From contig NZ_CP092370.1 of NCBI RefSeq assembly GCF_028473145.1, forward strand, positions 1,488,001 through 1,552,000: 64,000 nucleotides of DNA, given 5' to 3'. This document shows, one piece after another, positions 16,283 through 23,466 of the stretch. Numbering within the stretch: position 1 is the first letter of the stretch; each line of letters begins with the position of its first letter. Below the pieces are notes generated by a model. That model was not told the DNA's origin. It was given only the letters and a program-made list of their open reading frames with translations, and made no database searches. A program made the position numbers and the translations under genes. Origin of the DNA: Flavobacterium sp. CBA20B-1 (GTDB taxonomy: Bacteria > Bacteroidota > Bacteroidia > Flavobacteriales > Flavobacteriaceae).

Positions 16283-16313
16283 ACAAAAACGCAGCTTAAT
16301 TAGCTGCGTTTTT
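16280..16313 (+). repeat. direct repeat / bidirectional terminator, copy 2
   Basis: This is the second copy of the 15709-15742 repeat, with a perfect stem AAAACGCAGCT / AGCTGCGTTTT. It provides the stop codon of the small membrane gene on the plus strand and the last codons (NAAN, stop) of the thioredoxin-like gene on the minus strand. Confidence 0.85.
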
Positions 16314-16901
16314 TAATAATTCCATCAGTTCATTCTGCATAGAAATTCCTTTATCATTGTTGTACCAAACTTGCACACCTTCTTTTACTTTATCATTAAA
16401 ACCTCCATTTTCATCTAACAGGCGTTTAACTTCAATTTGAGCAGAGGCCGGTCGTGGTCCCCAAGTAAACAATTCTTTATTAAGATCAGCAGAAACAGCA
16501 ATTAATTTAGGAATCGATTTTCCTCCATTGGTTAAATACTGCTTCATTAATTCATCGTTATCATCACGTAAAACCAAACGCAAATCAATCAACGGATTAA
16601 TTTCAGCAAGCTTTTGCAATACTGGAACATTCTGTGCAGCATCTCCACACCAGCTTTCTGTAAGCACGATCCACACCTGTTTTTCAGAAATTTGCTTTGT
16701 AGCGTTTTCCAGTTCTGGAAGTATTTGCTGGGTTTTATCTAAGCGTTTCATTCTGGCACGGTTCAGTTTTGTAAAATCGGTAAGCATCTCGTTCTGCTCG
16801 TGTCCCGTTGAACTGTTCTCGTTAATTTTTTGATCGATCAAATTTAAATAATCGTTATAAGACATCGAATTTTCGATTGCTTTTTGGTATATCGCCTGCA
16901 T
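16296..16901 (-). CDS. thioredoxin-fold protein with a single-cysteine active site
   Basis: The 201-residue cytoplasmic protein has a thioredoxin-like core: the strand KQVWIVLTESWCGDAAQNVPVLQKL (about residues 80-105), then LRLVLRDDND, and the cis-Pro region GGKSIPKLIAV. The active-site motif is WCGDA, so the second Cys of CxxC is missing. A disulfide-exchange role is unlikely; a monothiol or binding role fits better. Bacteroidota proteins of this type are usually annotated only as thioredoxin family. I start at the ATG at 16901 because a TATTTTTG box on the minus strand (16918-16925) lies just upstream. It is divergent from the patatin gene with only 47 bases between. Confidence 0.75.
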   Translation of the reverse strand: MQAIYQKAIENSMSYNDYLNLIDQKINENSSTGHEQNEMLTDFTKLNRARMKRLDKTQQILPELENATKQISEKQVWIVLTESWCGDAAQNVPVLQKLAEINPLIDLRLVLRDDNDELMKQYLTNGGKSIPKLIAVSADLNKELFTWGPRPASAQIEVKRLLDENGGFNDKVKEGVQVWYNNDKGISMQNELMELLKNAAN

Positions 16902-16948
16902 AATTTGTATTTTTATGCAAAAATAACGATTTAACGTTACAAAATATA

Positions 16949-17737
16949 ATGAATAACAACTCAACCGTTTTCGGTTTAGCATTATCGGGCGGCGGTCACA
17001 AAGGAATTGCCCATGCCGGTGTACTACAGTTTTTAAACGAACAGGAGATTTTCCCCGAAATTATATCGGGAACCAGCGCAGGTTCTATCGTAGGCGGGTT
17101 GTATGCCAACGGAATGAAACCCAAGGAAATTTTAACATTTTTTAAATCGGTGAGTTTGTTCAGCTGGACGCATTTATCTTTTAGAAAAGCAGGTTTTTTA
17201 GATGCCGATCAATTTGGAAGATACCTTGAAAAAGAATTTGGCAACAAAACCATAAAAGAATTAGATGTGGAATTGTACATCTCTGCTACCGAAATGGAGC
17301 GCGGAAAACTTAAAATCTTTCATAAAAACACTAAAATTGTTTCGGCCATTTTGGCATCAAGTGCGTTTCCGGGTGTTTTTTCACCAGTTGTAGTAAACAA
17401 TAAAATTTACAGCGATGGCGGCATTTTAAACAATTATCCGGTAAACACCATTCAAGGGCGATGCGATTTTTTAATTGGCAGCAACGTAAACCCCTATTTG
17501 CCGCAACAATCCACAAAATTCAGCTCTATAAAATCGGTGGCATTACGAGCGTTTGAAATCATGATGATGCAAAACACTTTTCCGCAAAACGAGCTGTGTG
17601 ATTGGCATATCCAAGCAGATGAGCTGGCAAACTATAGCACCTTTGAAACTTCAAAAAAACGTATGGATGAAATTTTTGATATCGGATACGAACACGCCAA
17701 AGCAGACTTTGAAAAAATAAAAGATAAATTACCTTAA
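16949..17737 (+). CDS. patatin-like phospholipase
   Basis: The 262-residue protein has all patatin signatures: oxyanion GGGHKG (about residues 14-19), nucleophile GTSAGS (about 41-46, Ser of GxSxG) and the catalytic Asp in SDGG (about 151-154). Such enzymes are Ser-Asp dyad lipid acyl hydrolases; without a signal peptide it probably acts in the cytoplasm or at the inner membrane. Its last seven codons (KIKDKLP and stop) occur again at 18357-18381 after the toxin-antitoxin remnant, with differences only at third codon positions, so this gene end was duplicated. Confidence 0.92.
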   Translation: MNNNSTVFGLALSGGGHKGIAHAGVLQFLNEQEIFPEIISGTSAGSIVGGLYANGMKPKEILTFFKSVSLFSWTHLSFRKAGFLDADQFGRYLEKEFGNKTIKELDVELYISATEMERGKLKIFHKNTKIVSAILASSAFPGVFSPVVVNNKIYSDGGILNNYPVNTIQGRCDFLIGSNVNPYLPQQSTKFSSIKSVALRAFEIMMMQNTFPQNELCDWHIQADELANYSTFETSKKRMDEIFDIGYEHAKADFEKIKDKLP

Positions 17738-17783
17738 CTAAATTGTTCAAATGAATGATTTTCAGTTATCTGATTTTTTTTCG

Positions 17784-17791
17784 TAAATTTG
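17784..17791 (+). promoter_or_regulatory. -7 promoter box for the antitoxin gene
   Basis: TAAATTTG fits TAnnTTTG and lies 22 bases before the ATG at 17814. Confidence 0.5.
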
Positions 17792-17813
17792 AATTGTAAA
17801 TAGTTTTAAAATC

Positions 17814-18044
17814 ATGGATTTACAAACAAGAAAAATAGAATTTGTACAGGCTTTTCTTAAACTTCAAAGTGAAGAATTAATTTCTGAATTTGAAAAACTT
17901 TTAAGAAACGTGAAACAATTGGAATCTGACAAAGATTTTGAGCCTTTTACTGCTGAAGAATTAAACGAGCGTATTTTACAATCGGAAAAAGATTTTGAAA
18001 ATAACAAGTTTAAAACAACCGCGAAAATTCTTTCAAAATACTAA
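17814..18044 (+). CDS. antitoxin of a RelE/ParE-type toxin-antitoxin pair
   Basis: This 76-residue, highly charged, mostly helical protein (MDLQTRKIEFVQAFLKLQSE at the start; AEELNERILQSEKDFENNKF near the end) is typical of the small Bacteroidota antitoxins that precede ParE/RelE toxins. Its stop overlaps the toxin frame, as in coupled toxin-antitoxin operons. The toxin reading frame behind it is broken, so the antitoxin may be an orphan. It sits in a cassette between two copies of the patatin gene end. Confidence 0.75.
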   Translation: MDLQTRKIEFVQAFLKLQSEELISEFEKLLRNVKQLESDKDFEPFTAEELNERILQSEKDFENNKFKTTAKILSKY

Positions 18045-18364
18045 AAGGTGAAATAAAAATTGTTTGGTGTGCGTTTTCGGAAAATCAAATCGATGCTATT
18101 TTCAATTATTACACCTAAAAAGCAACCTATAAAGTTGCATTAAATATTGTAACCCAAATACTTTTAGCTCCAAATATTTTAATCGACAACCCTAAAATCG
18201 GACAAAAAGAACACACTTTACAAAACAGATTAATTACCTATCACTATATTTTATCCTCAAATTATAAAATCATTTATTCCATTGATGATGATGAAATGCT
18301 GATAAAAATTGCAGATGTTTTCGATACCCGTCAGAACCCAAATAAAATAGAGCGGGAAAAATAA
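18041..18364 (+). pseudogene. ParE/RelE-family toxin, interrupted by a nonsense codon
   Basis: The frame reads IKIVWCAFSENQIDAIFNYYT, then TAA at 18116-18118, then KATYKVALNIVTQILLAPN..., RLITYHYILSSNYKIIYSID and IKIADVFDTRQNPNKI. The parts before and after the stop join into one full ParE-like toxin of about 105 residues with no frameshift, so a single base change inactivated it. No clear ATG is visible for the frame (it runs open back into the antitoxin end), so the start may also be damaged. Loss of the toxin is a common fate of horizontally acquired pairs. Confidence 0.85.
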
Positions 18365-18381
18365 AAGATAAATTGCCGTAA
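18357..18381 (+). repeat. relic second copy of the patatin gene 3' end
   Basis: These 25 bases match 17713-17737, the end of the patatin gene, at 23 positions. In the patatin frame they still read KIKDKLP and stop; the two differences (TTA/TTG Leu and CCT/CCG Pro) are silent. This points to a displaced allele of the gene end, not a chance match. Confidence 0.75.
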
Positions 18382-18434
18382 GCTTTTTTAAACAATAGCA
18401 AAAATAATATATTTGCAAATAAATTTTCCTCAGT

Positions 18435-19139
18435 ATGAAATACAAAAGAATACTTCTAAAATTAAGTGGTGAAGCTTTAATGGGCGACAACCAATACGGT
18501 ATCGACCCAAATCGCTTGGCAGAATATGCCCAAGAAATAAAAAAAATCGTTAATTTAGGTGTGGAAGTAGCCATTGTAATTGGCGGAGGAAACATTTTTA
18601 GAGGTGTTGCCGGAGCAAGCAAAGGTATGGATCGCGTACAAGGCGATTATATGGGAATGCTGGCAACGGTAATTAACGGAATGGCATTGCAAGGCGCTTT
18701 GGAAGATGCAGGAATGCTTACCCGTTTGCAAACTGCATTAAAAATTGAAGCCATTGCAGAACCTTATATTAAACGCAGAGCGGTTCGCCATTTAGAAAAA
18801 GGCAGAATTGTAATTTTTGGTGCAGGAACCGGAAATCCGTATTTCACCACCGATACCGCTGCTGTTTTAAGAGGAATTGAAGTGGGTGCCGATGTAATTT
18901 TAAAAGGAACTCGCGTTGATGGTGTGTACACTGCCGATCCGGAAAAAGATCCATCTGCAACGAAATACGAAAACATTTCGTTTGCCGATGTTTTAGAAAA
19001 AGGATTGAATGTGATGGATACAACCGCATTTACATTGAGCCAAGAAAACCATTTGCCAATTGTGGTTTTTGACATGAACAAAGAAAGTAATTTATTAAAA
19101 GTGTGTCAGGGTGAAAACATTGGCACAACAGTTTACTAA
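18435..19139 (+). CDS. pyrH: UMP kinase
   Basis: PyrH phosphorylates UMP to UDP in pyrimidine nucleotide synthesis. The 234-residue protein shows the amino-acid-kinase fold: [14 protein letters not shown] at the start (phosphate-binding Lys/Gly), [10 protein letters not shown] (about residue 52), [16 protein letters not shown] (about 130-145) and [17 protein letters not shown] (about 160). It precedes frr by 15 bases, the classic pyrH-frr pair. Confidence 0.97.
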   Translation: MKYKRILLKLSGEALMGDNQYGIDPNRLAEYAQEIKKIVNLGVEVAIVIGGGNIFRGVAGASKGMDRVQGDYMGMLATVINGMALQGALEDAGMLTRLQTALKIEAIAEPYIKRRAVRHLEKGRIVIFGAGTGNPYFTTDTAAVLRGIEVGADVILKGTRVDGVYTADPEKDPSATKYENISFADVLEKGLNVMDTTAFTLSQENHLPIVVFDMNKESNLLKVCQGENIGTTVY

Positions 19140-19154
19140 TAAAAAAGATCAGTT

Positions 19155-19718
19155 ATGACAGATGAAATTAATTTTATAATAGACGAAGCAAAAGAATCAA
19201 TGAACGGTTCTATTGAGCATTTAAACAAAGCTTTGTTAAACATTCGTGCCGGAAAAGCAAACCCGCAAATGTTAGGTGCTGTTTTTGTTGATTATTACGG
19301 ATCGGCAACAGCATTATCACAGGTAGCAAACATCAATGTGCCTGATCCACGAACGTTGACCGTGACACCTTGGGAAAAAAACATGTTGCAACCTATTGAA
19401 AAAGCAATTATGATTGCCAATTTAGGATTGAACCCAATGAACAACGGCGATATGATTATTATTAACATTCCACCGTTAACAGAGGAACGCCGTAAAGATT
19501 TGGCTAAACAAGCGAAAACCGAAGCTGAAGATGCTAAAATATCCATTCGCAATGCGCGTAAAGATGCCAATACCGATATCAAGAAACAGGAAAAAGAAGG
19601 AACTTCTGAAGATATTTGTAAAGATGCCGAAGACCGCATTCAAAAATTAACCGATTCGTATATTAAAAAAATCGATGAAATCTACGCTGAGAAAGAAGCA
19701 GAAATCATGAAAGTATAA
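19155..19718 (+). CDS. frr: ribosome recycling factor
   Basis: RRF, with EF-G, splits post-termination ribosomes. The 187-residue length and sequence are standard: an N-terminal helix with LLNIRAGKANPQML (the conserved RxGRAxP-like site), domain II with PDPRTLTVTPWEKNML and NIPPLTEERRKDL, and a long C-terminal helix ending KKIDEIYAEKEAEIMKV. It is co-transcribed with pyrH and followed by a strong terminator. Confidence 0.97.
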   Translation: MTDEINFIIDEAKESMNGSIEHLNKALLNIRAGKANPQMLGAVFVDYYGSATALSQVANINVPDPRTLTVTPWEKNMLQPIEKAIMIANLGLNPMNNGDMIIINIPPLTEERRKDLAKQAKTEAEDAKISIRNARKDANTDIKKQEKEGTSEDICKDAEDRIQKLTDSYIKKIDEIYAEKEAEIMKV

Positions 19719-19720
19719 GT

Positions 19721-19750
19721 AAAAAGCCACTCAAATCGAGTGGCTTTTCT
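19721..19750 (+). terminator. terminator of pyrH-frr
   Basis: The stem AAAAGCCACTC / GAGTGGCTTTT is followed by T-rich sequence. The next 170 bases up to 19919 are AT-rich and hold nothing else I can support. Confidence 0.85.
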
Positions 19751-19919
19751 GCTAAATAAATAGCTATAAAAATGTTTTTATTGGTTCTAGTTAAATTTTA
19801 ATTTTAGGAAAAACGTTAAAGAAATTTAAATAGTATATTAAATATTCCTAAAAAACAAAAGCCTAATAATGCTGCTTTTTTATAAGCAACCGAAACAATA
19901 TCTTTGATAAAAAATAGTA

Positions 19920-20486
19920 ATGTATTTATCTAACGAACAACTAAAGTTATTTTGTTTGGAATGCGTTAAAAGCGTTGATGAATATGCAGACAGCAAGATT
20001 TTTCCGCTTTTAGAACAACTTGTAAGGCAACACAGCATTGTAAATGTTTACAAAGCCGTTGATTCTATTGAAGATTTTGAAGAAAGTTTGAACACGTTGC
20101 TTTATGAGGATCGAAATTTTAAAGATTATGATTTGTTGTATTTTATTTGCGGTGGTACAGAAAATGAAATCATCGTAAACGATTACCTTTATACTTTAGA
20201 AGAAATTGCCGAACTTTTTGAAGGAAAATTAAAAGGTAAAATTCTGCATTTTGCCAACTCTAAAATCTTAAATTTAGACAGCGAAACGGCTCAATTTTTT
20301 TTAGATGTCACGGGTGCAAAAGCCATCTCGGGTTATCAACATCAAAACTTCACAAGCAGTATTTTGCTCGATTATCACTTCTTGGCGCTGCATATTCATT
20401 TTACCGATGTAACGGAACTTGTAGAAGAACTGTTTCAGAAACATTACGCTTTGTGCACCAATTTAGGGTTTCATTTGTATTATTAA
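19920..20486 (+). CDS. conserved protein of unknown function
   Basis: This 188-residue soluble protein contains YDLLYFICGGTENEIIVNDYLYTLEEIAELFEGKLKGKILHFA (here in two parts: the strand YFICGG and the helix LEEIAELF) and later VTGAKAISGYQHQNF and FLALHIHF. The strand-turn pattern with a GG after a hydrophobic strand and a later AISGY motif recalls CHAT/caspase-fold proteins, and it may fall in one of the recently named DUF families, but I cannot name it with confidence. No signal peptide. It stands alone, upstream of the DUF3060 gene with 48 bases between. Confidence 0.6.
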   Translation: MYLSNEQLKLFCLECVKSVDEYADSKIFPLLEQLVRQHSIVNVYKAVDSIEDFEESLNTLLYEDRNFKDYDLLYFICGGTENEIIVNDYLYTLEEIAELFEGKLKGKILHFANSKILNLDSETAQFFLDVTGAKAISGYQHQNFTSSILLDYHFLALHIHFTDVTELVEELFQKHYALCTNLGFHLYY

Positions 20487-20487
20487 T

Positions 20488-20518
20488 TTGAAAAATTGGC
20501 ATTAAAATTGTACCTTTA
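20488..20518 (+). promoter_or_regulatory. promoter of the DUF3060 gene
   Basis: TTG at 20488-20490 and TACCTTTA at 20511-20518 are separated by 20 bases, close to the -33/-7 consensus, with the ATG 17 bases further on. Confidence 0.55.
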
Positions 20519-20534
20519 ATAAAAATAATTTTTT

Positions 20535-20921
20535 ATGAAAAAGCATTTAAAAATAATTGCGATTATTGGCTTAGGAATTGCTTCCTTAACTACATTTGCA
20601 ATGATACCAAACACTCCTTCTATAAAAACGGAAAAATACCAAAAAGAAATTATTATTGAAGGTGTGGGCGTAACCAAAACTATTGAAGTAACCGGTGATG
20701 AAACCATTCGTATTGAAGGAACCAATAACAAAATCACCATTATTGGCGCATGTGATTTGATTAAAATTGAAGGTGTGGATAACGTAGTAACGGTTGACGA
20801 TGTGAAAACCATACAAATTGAAGGTACGGGTAATAAAGTAAACTACAAAAAATCATCGGCAGCAGATGGCAAAGCCAAAACTTCGGTAGCAGGCGTAAAC
20901 AACAAAATAATGAAAATATAA
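20535..20921 (+). CDS. exported DUF3060-type beta-repeat protein
   Basis: The 128-residue protein has a signal peptide (IIAIIGLGIASLTTFA) and a body made of short repeats of the form IxIEGxxNxITI: IRIEGTNNKITI, IKIEGVDNVVTV, IQIEGTGNKVNY, and TSVAGVNNKIMKI at the end. This is the DUF3060 pattern, which should fold as a small beta-solenoid in the periplasm or on the surface. No activity is known. It has its own promoter and terminator. Confidence 0.75.
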   Translation: MKKHLKIIAIIGLGIASLTTFAMIPNTPSIKTEKYQKEIIIEGVGVTKTIEVTGDETIRIEGTNNKITIIGACDLIKIEGVDNVVTVDDVKTIQIEGTGNKVNYKKSSAADGKAKTSVAGVNNKIMKI

Positions 20922-20927
20922 AGCATG

Positions 20928-20962
20928 AAAATCCGTTTTAAGATTTAAAAACGGATTTTTTA
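20928..20962 (+). terminator. terminator after the DUF3060 gene
   Basis: The stem AAAATCCGTTTTA / TAAAAACGGATTTT is followed by a T-rich run. Confidence 0.8.
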
Positions 20963-20992
20963 TTTTGTACTTTTGAATGAAATCTACATTCC

Positions 20993-21745
20993 ATGAAAAT
21001 CATTCAACTATTTCTGCTTTCTGTGATTTCGATAATAACTTTAAGTTGTTCTACGCAGAAGAAAAAATCAGAAAACAAAACCGTTTATCAGTCCGAAACA
21101 TTAGTCATTACGCAAGTTTCTCCAAATGTGTATCAGCACACTTCGTTTTTGCAAACCGAACGTTTTGGCAATGTTCCCTGCAACGGAATGATTGTTCACA
21201 ATAATAACGAAACGGTGGTTATTGATACACCTGTAAACGGTGAAATTTCAGAAGAATTGATTCAATGGATTCAGCACAACTTAAAAAGTAAAATCAATGC
21301 AATTGTTCCCACGCATTTTCACGATGATTGTTTGGGTGGATTACATGCATTTCATAAACACAAAATTGCATCAATCGGAAACGAAAAAACAATCGAAATT
21401 GCAAAAGAAAAACAACTTCCTGTTCCTTTAAAATCGTTTACCAATCAAGAAAAAATAGCAGTCGGAAAGCACTTTGTAACACTTTATTTTTTTGGTGAAG
21501 GCCATACAAAAGACAATATTGTAGCTTATTATCCACATGAAAAAGCGCTGTTTGGCGGATGTTTGATAAAGGAACTAAACGCTACAAAAGGAAATTTAGC
21601 CGATGCCAATGAAGCCGCTTGGGCAGCAACAGCAATCCAATTAAAAAGCACGATCACAGATGTTCAAATTGTGATTCCAGGGCATGGTGCCGTTGGAAAC
21701 AGCGACTTAATTGATTACACCATAAAATTATTCACACAGAAATAA
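20993..21745 (+). CDS. subclass B1 metallo-beta-lactamase, probable lipoprotein
   Basis: The 250-residue protein has every zinc ligand of B1 enzymes: HFHDDC (His116, His118, Asp120) about residue 104, GEGHTKDN (His196), FGGCLIK (Cys221 and the substrate-binding Lys224) and IPGHG (His263). The strand GMIVHNNNETVVIDTP and the later GNLADAN (Asn233 region) also fit. B1 enzymes hydrolyse most beta-lactams including carbapenems with two zinc ions. The leader ends LSVISIITLSCS, a lipobox, so it may be membrane-anchored as in NDM rather than freely periplasmic. It resembles chromosomal enzymes of Myroides and relatives (TUS/MUS/BlaB group). It overlaps the next gene by one base (TAATG). Confidence 0.93.
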   Translation: MKIIQLFLLSVISIITLSCSTQKKKSENKTVYQSETLVITQVSPNVYQHTSFLQTERFGNVPCNGMIVHNNNETVVIDTPVNGEISEELIQWIQHNLKSKINAIVPTHFHDDCLGGLHAFHKHKIASIGNEKTIEIAKEKQLPVPLKSFTNQEKIAVGKHFVTLYFFGEGHTKDNIVAYYPHEKALFGGCLIKELNATKGNLADANEAAWAATAIQLKSTITDVQIVIPGHGAVGNSDLIDYTIKLFTQK

Positions 21746-22281
21746 TGCAGTACGTTTACATTCACGGTTTTGGTACCACAGGCGCAAACAGCATCAAGTT
21801 CAAAAAAATTCAGGCACATGCATGGGCAAATAATGCAAGAGCAATTGCATTGGAATGGAACGAAAAGCAGTCGGATATTTTGCAACAGCTTACATCGCAA
21901 CTTGTTAACCAAATTAATTGGAACGAACCGGTTTGTTTGATTGGATCGTCAACAGGGGGAAATTTCACCTATCAACTTTTAGAACAATTTGCAGATAAAA
22001 AGATTTCGTTTGTATTGATAAATCCGTTGTTGAATATCGAACAACGAAAAACAGATAATTATCTTTTCCCAATGTTGCTGGCAAATCAATTGAAAAATCC
22101 ACCGACTGATTTAGCCAACGGATTGATTCTTTTAGGAAAAAACGATGAAGTTTTAGATTACAACTACACCTACGAACGTTTATTTGAATTAAACAAAATT
22201 ATTGTAGGCGAATGGAATCACACTTTGAGTGATTTAGATACTGAAGAACTATTGCGCTATATTGACTCTGTAAGTCAATAA
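21745..22281 (+). CDS. YqiA-like alpha/beta hydrolase
   Basis: The 178-residue protein begins MQYVYIHGFGTTGANSIKF, the oxyanion HG motif of YqiA-type esterases, with the nucleophile elbow GSSTGG (about residue 70), the acid region LILLGKNDEVLDY and the catalytic His in GEWNHTLSDL near the C-terminus. The small size fits the YqiA family of esterases acting on short acyl esters. It is translationally coupled to the metallo-beta-lactamase gene, so the two are expressed together, though no functional link is known. Confidence 0.8.
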   Translation: MQYVYIHGFGTTGANSIKFKKIQAHAWANNARAIALEWNEKQSDILQQLTSQLVNQINWNEPVCLIGSSTGGNFTYQLLEQFADKKISFVLINPLLNIEQRKTDNYLFPMLLANQLKNPPTDLANGLILLGKNDEVLDYNYTYERLFELNKIIVGEWNHTLSDLDTEELLRYIDSVSQ

Positions 22282-22289
22282 ATTCACAT

Positions 22290-22437
22290 CTCGACTTCGC
22301 TTGATGTCATAAAACAATTTATAAATTCATCGTCAGTTCGAGCCTTTCTACAAGCTCAAGACAGGCTTTGTCGAGAACTTATCAAAAACTTCTCGATACA
22401 CTTCACTTCGTTACGCAACTCGAAGTGACGATAAATC
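22290..22437. repeat. dispersed intergenic repeat of the flavobacterial type
   Basis: The segment contains CGTCAGTTCGAGCC, CAAGCTCAAGACAGGCTTTG, CGAGAACTT, TTCTCGATACACTTCACTTC and ACTCGAAGTGACG. The outer parts are inverted (CGTCAGTTCGAG / CTCGAAGTGACG) and the inner parts form shorter hairpins. Repeats of this look are scattered between convergent genes in many Flavobacteriaceae genomes; only one copy is in this window. It separates two convergent genes and may act as a terminator. Confidence 0.65.
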
Positions 22438-22445
22438 ATATTTCT

Positions 22446-22940
22446 TTACGCTTTATCATCTGCAGACGGACCGTAAATTCCCGGAACAGGAATATCAAGC
22501 AAACGCATATAAACCGTTAATTGTCCGCGGTGATGCACCAAATGATTGGTAACCAAGAAACGCAATGCACCTGTTTTGGGCAGCGAAACAATTACATGAT
22601 CACCCGCTTTCAACGTCCAATTTTCAAAAACAATGGTTTCATCCATTTGTTCAATAATTGCCTTGTTTTTCAGAAAATCTGCCTCATATGTTTGCAACAA
22701 TTCCTCTACGGATGATAGGTTGGGTTGTTGATAATCGGTATGAAAATCAAATGTATCTTTAGTAAGCACAAAATCTACCCAATTGTGCAACTCCACTATA
22801 TGATTTGCCAATGCGCCTAAAGTCATTGACTTTTCGTGTGGTTTATAACTAAATTGTTCATTTTTTAATCTACTGATGATGCGCTTGGTGTTTTCTTTTT
22901 CGCGCTCTAGTTCAATCAATATTGCTTTTTTAATGCTCAT
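22446..22940 (-). CDS. DinB family protein
   Basis: The 164-residue protein has the DinB four-helix bundle with a likely metal triad: His in LGALANHIVELHNW (about residue 48) and two His in NHLVHHRGQLTVYMR (about 132-137), followed by the VPGIYGPSADD end that is common in Bacteroidota members. DinB-like proteins are metal-dependent thiol transferases or hydrolases in the better-known cases; the substrate here is unknown. It is the last gene of a three-gene minus-strand operon with the lipoprotein and the SMR exporter. Confidence 0.88.
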   Translation of the reverse strand: MSIKKAILIELEREKENTKRIISRLKNEQFSYKPHEKSMTLGALANHIVELHNWVDFVLTKDTFDFHTDYQQPNLSSVEELLQTYEADFLKNKAIIEQMDETIVFENWTLKAGDHVIVSLPKTGALRFLVTNHLVHHRGQLTVYMRLLDIPVPGIYGPSADDKA

Positions 22941-22961
22941 TATATTTTTTGTTTTAATTGC

Positions 22962-23462
22962 TCACTCAAACAAACAAGGTTCCGAATCTCTAAAAAATAT
23001 TACTGTATTTCCAAAATCAATTTTTAAGTTAGAATGTTCGGTTTGTTCTTTTCTATTACTTAAATTAATCAAATAGTTTGCAAAATCGTTAATCGTTTTT
23101 GTCTCATCAGATTCGAAATTCTGAACGTAAATTCGTTTTTTATGCTCTAAAAATTCAAATTGATAATCTAAACCATCTTCAACATACTCATTTATATATT
23201 CTTTTTTATAATTAATATGCTTAACCGCGTTTATATACTCATTAATTTTAGTTTTTTCATCATTATTCATTAAATAAAAAAAACCTTTAATTCTTGATGG
23301 ATAATTATGTGAAACAAATACAGTATCTTTTGTGAACTTAAATGTACTTAAATTTTGCATTCCTGTATATGCAAAAACGAATTCGCTTTGCAGCACTACC
23401 TTTTCTTCCTTTTTACAAGAAGAAAAAGATACTATAAAACAGAAAGCTATTATAATTTTCAT
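22962..23462 (-). CDS. lipoprotein of unknown function
   Basis: The 166-residue protein has a lipoprotein leader (IIIAFCFIVSFSSC, then KKEEK) and a body without a family I recognise: FAYTGMQNLSTFKFTKDTVF, then NEYINAVKHINYKKEY and FANYLINLSNRKEQ. It lies four bases after the SMR gene and 21 bases before the DinB gene. It is clearly more AT-rich than both neighbours, so it may be a later insertion in this operon. Confidence 0.7.
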   Translation of the reverse strand: MKIIIAFCFIVSFSSCKKEEKVVLQSEFVFAYTGMQNLSTFKFTKDTVFVSHNYPSRIKGFFYLMNNDEKTKINEYINAVKHINYKKEYINEYVEDGLDYQFEFLEHKKRIYVQNFESDETKTINDFANYLINLSNRKEQTEHSNLKIDFGNTVIFFRDSEPCLFE

Positions 23463-23466
23463 TGTT

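Noticed and set aside
19700..20921. The DUF3060 gene end (IMKI, stop) resembles the frr end (IMKV, stop) and could be a fourth duplicated gene end
   Set aside because: Only about 16 of 19 AT-rich bases match, the match is part of a normal family ending, and the following sequences differ. Chance is adequate.
22876..23076. Plus-strand ORF over the DinB/lipoprotein junction
   Set aside because: It is antisense to two supported genes and has no family features.
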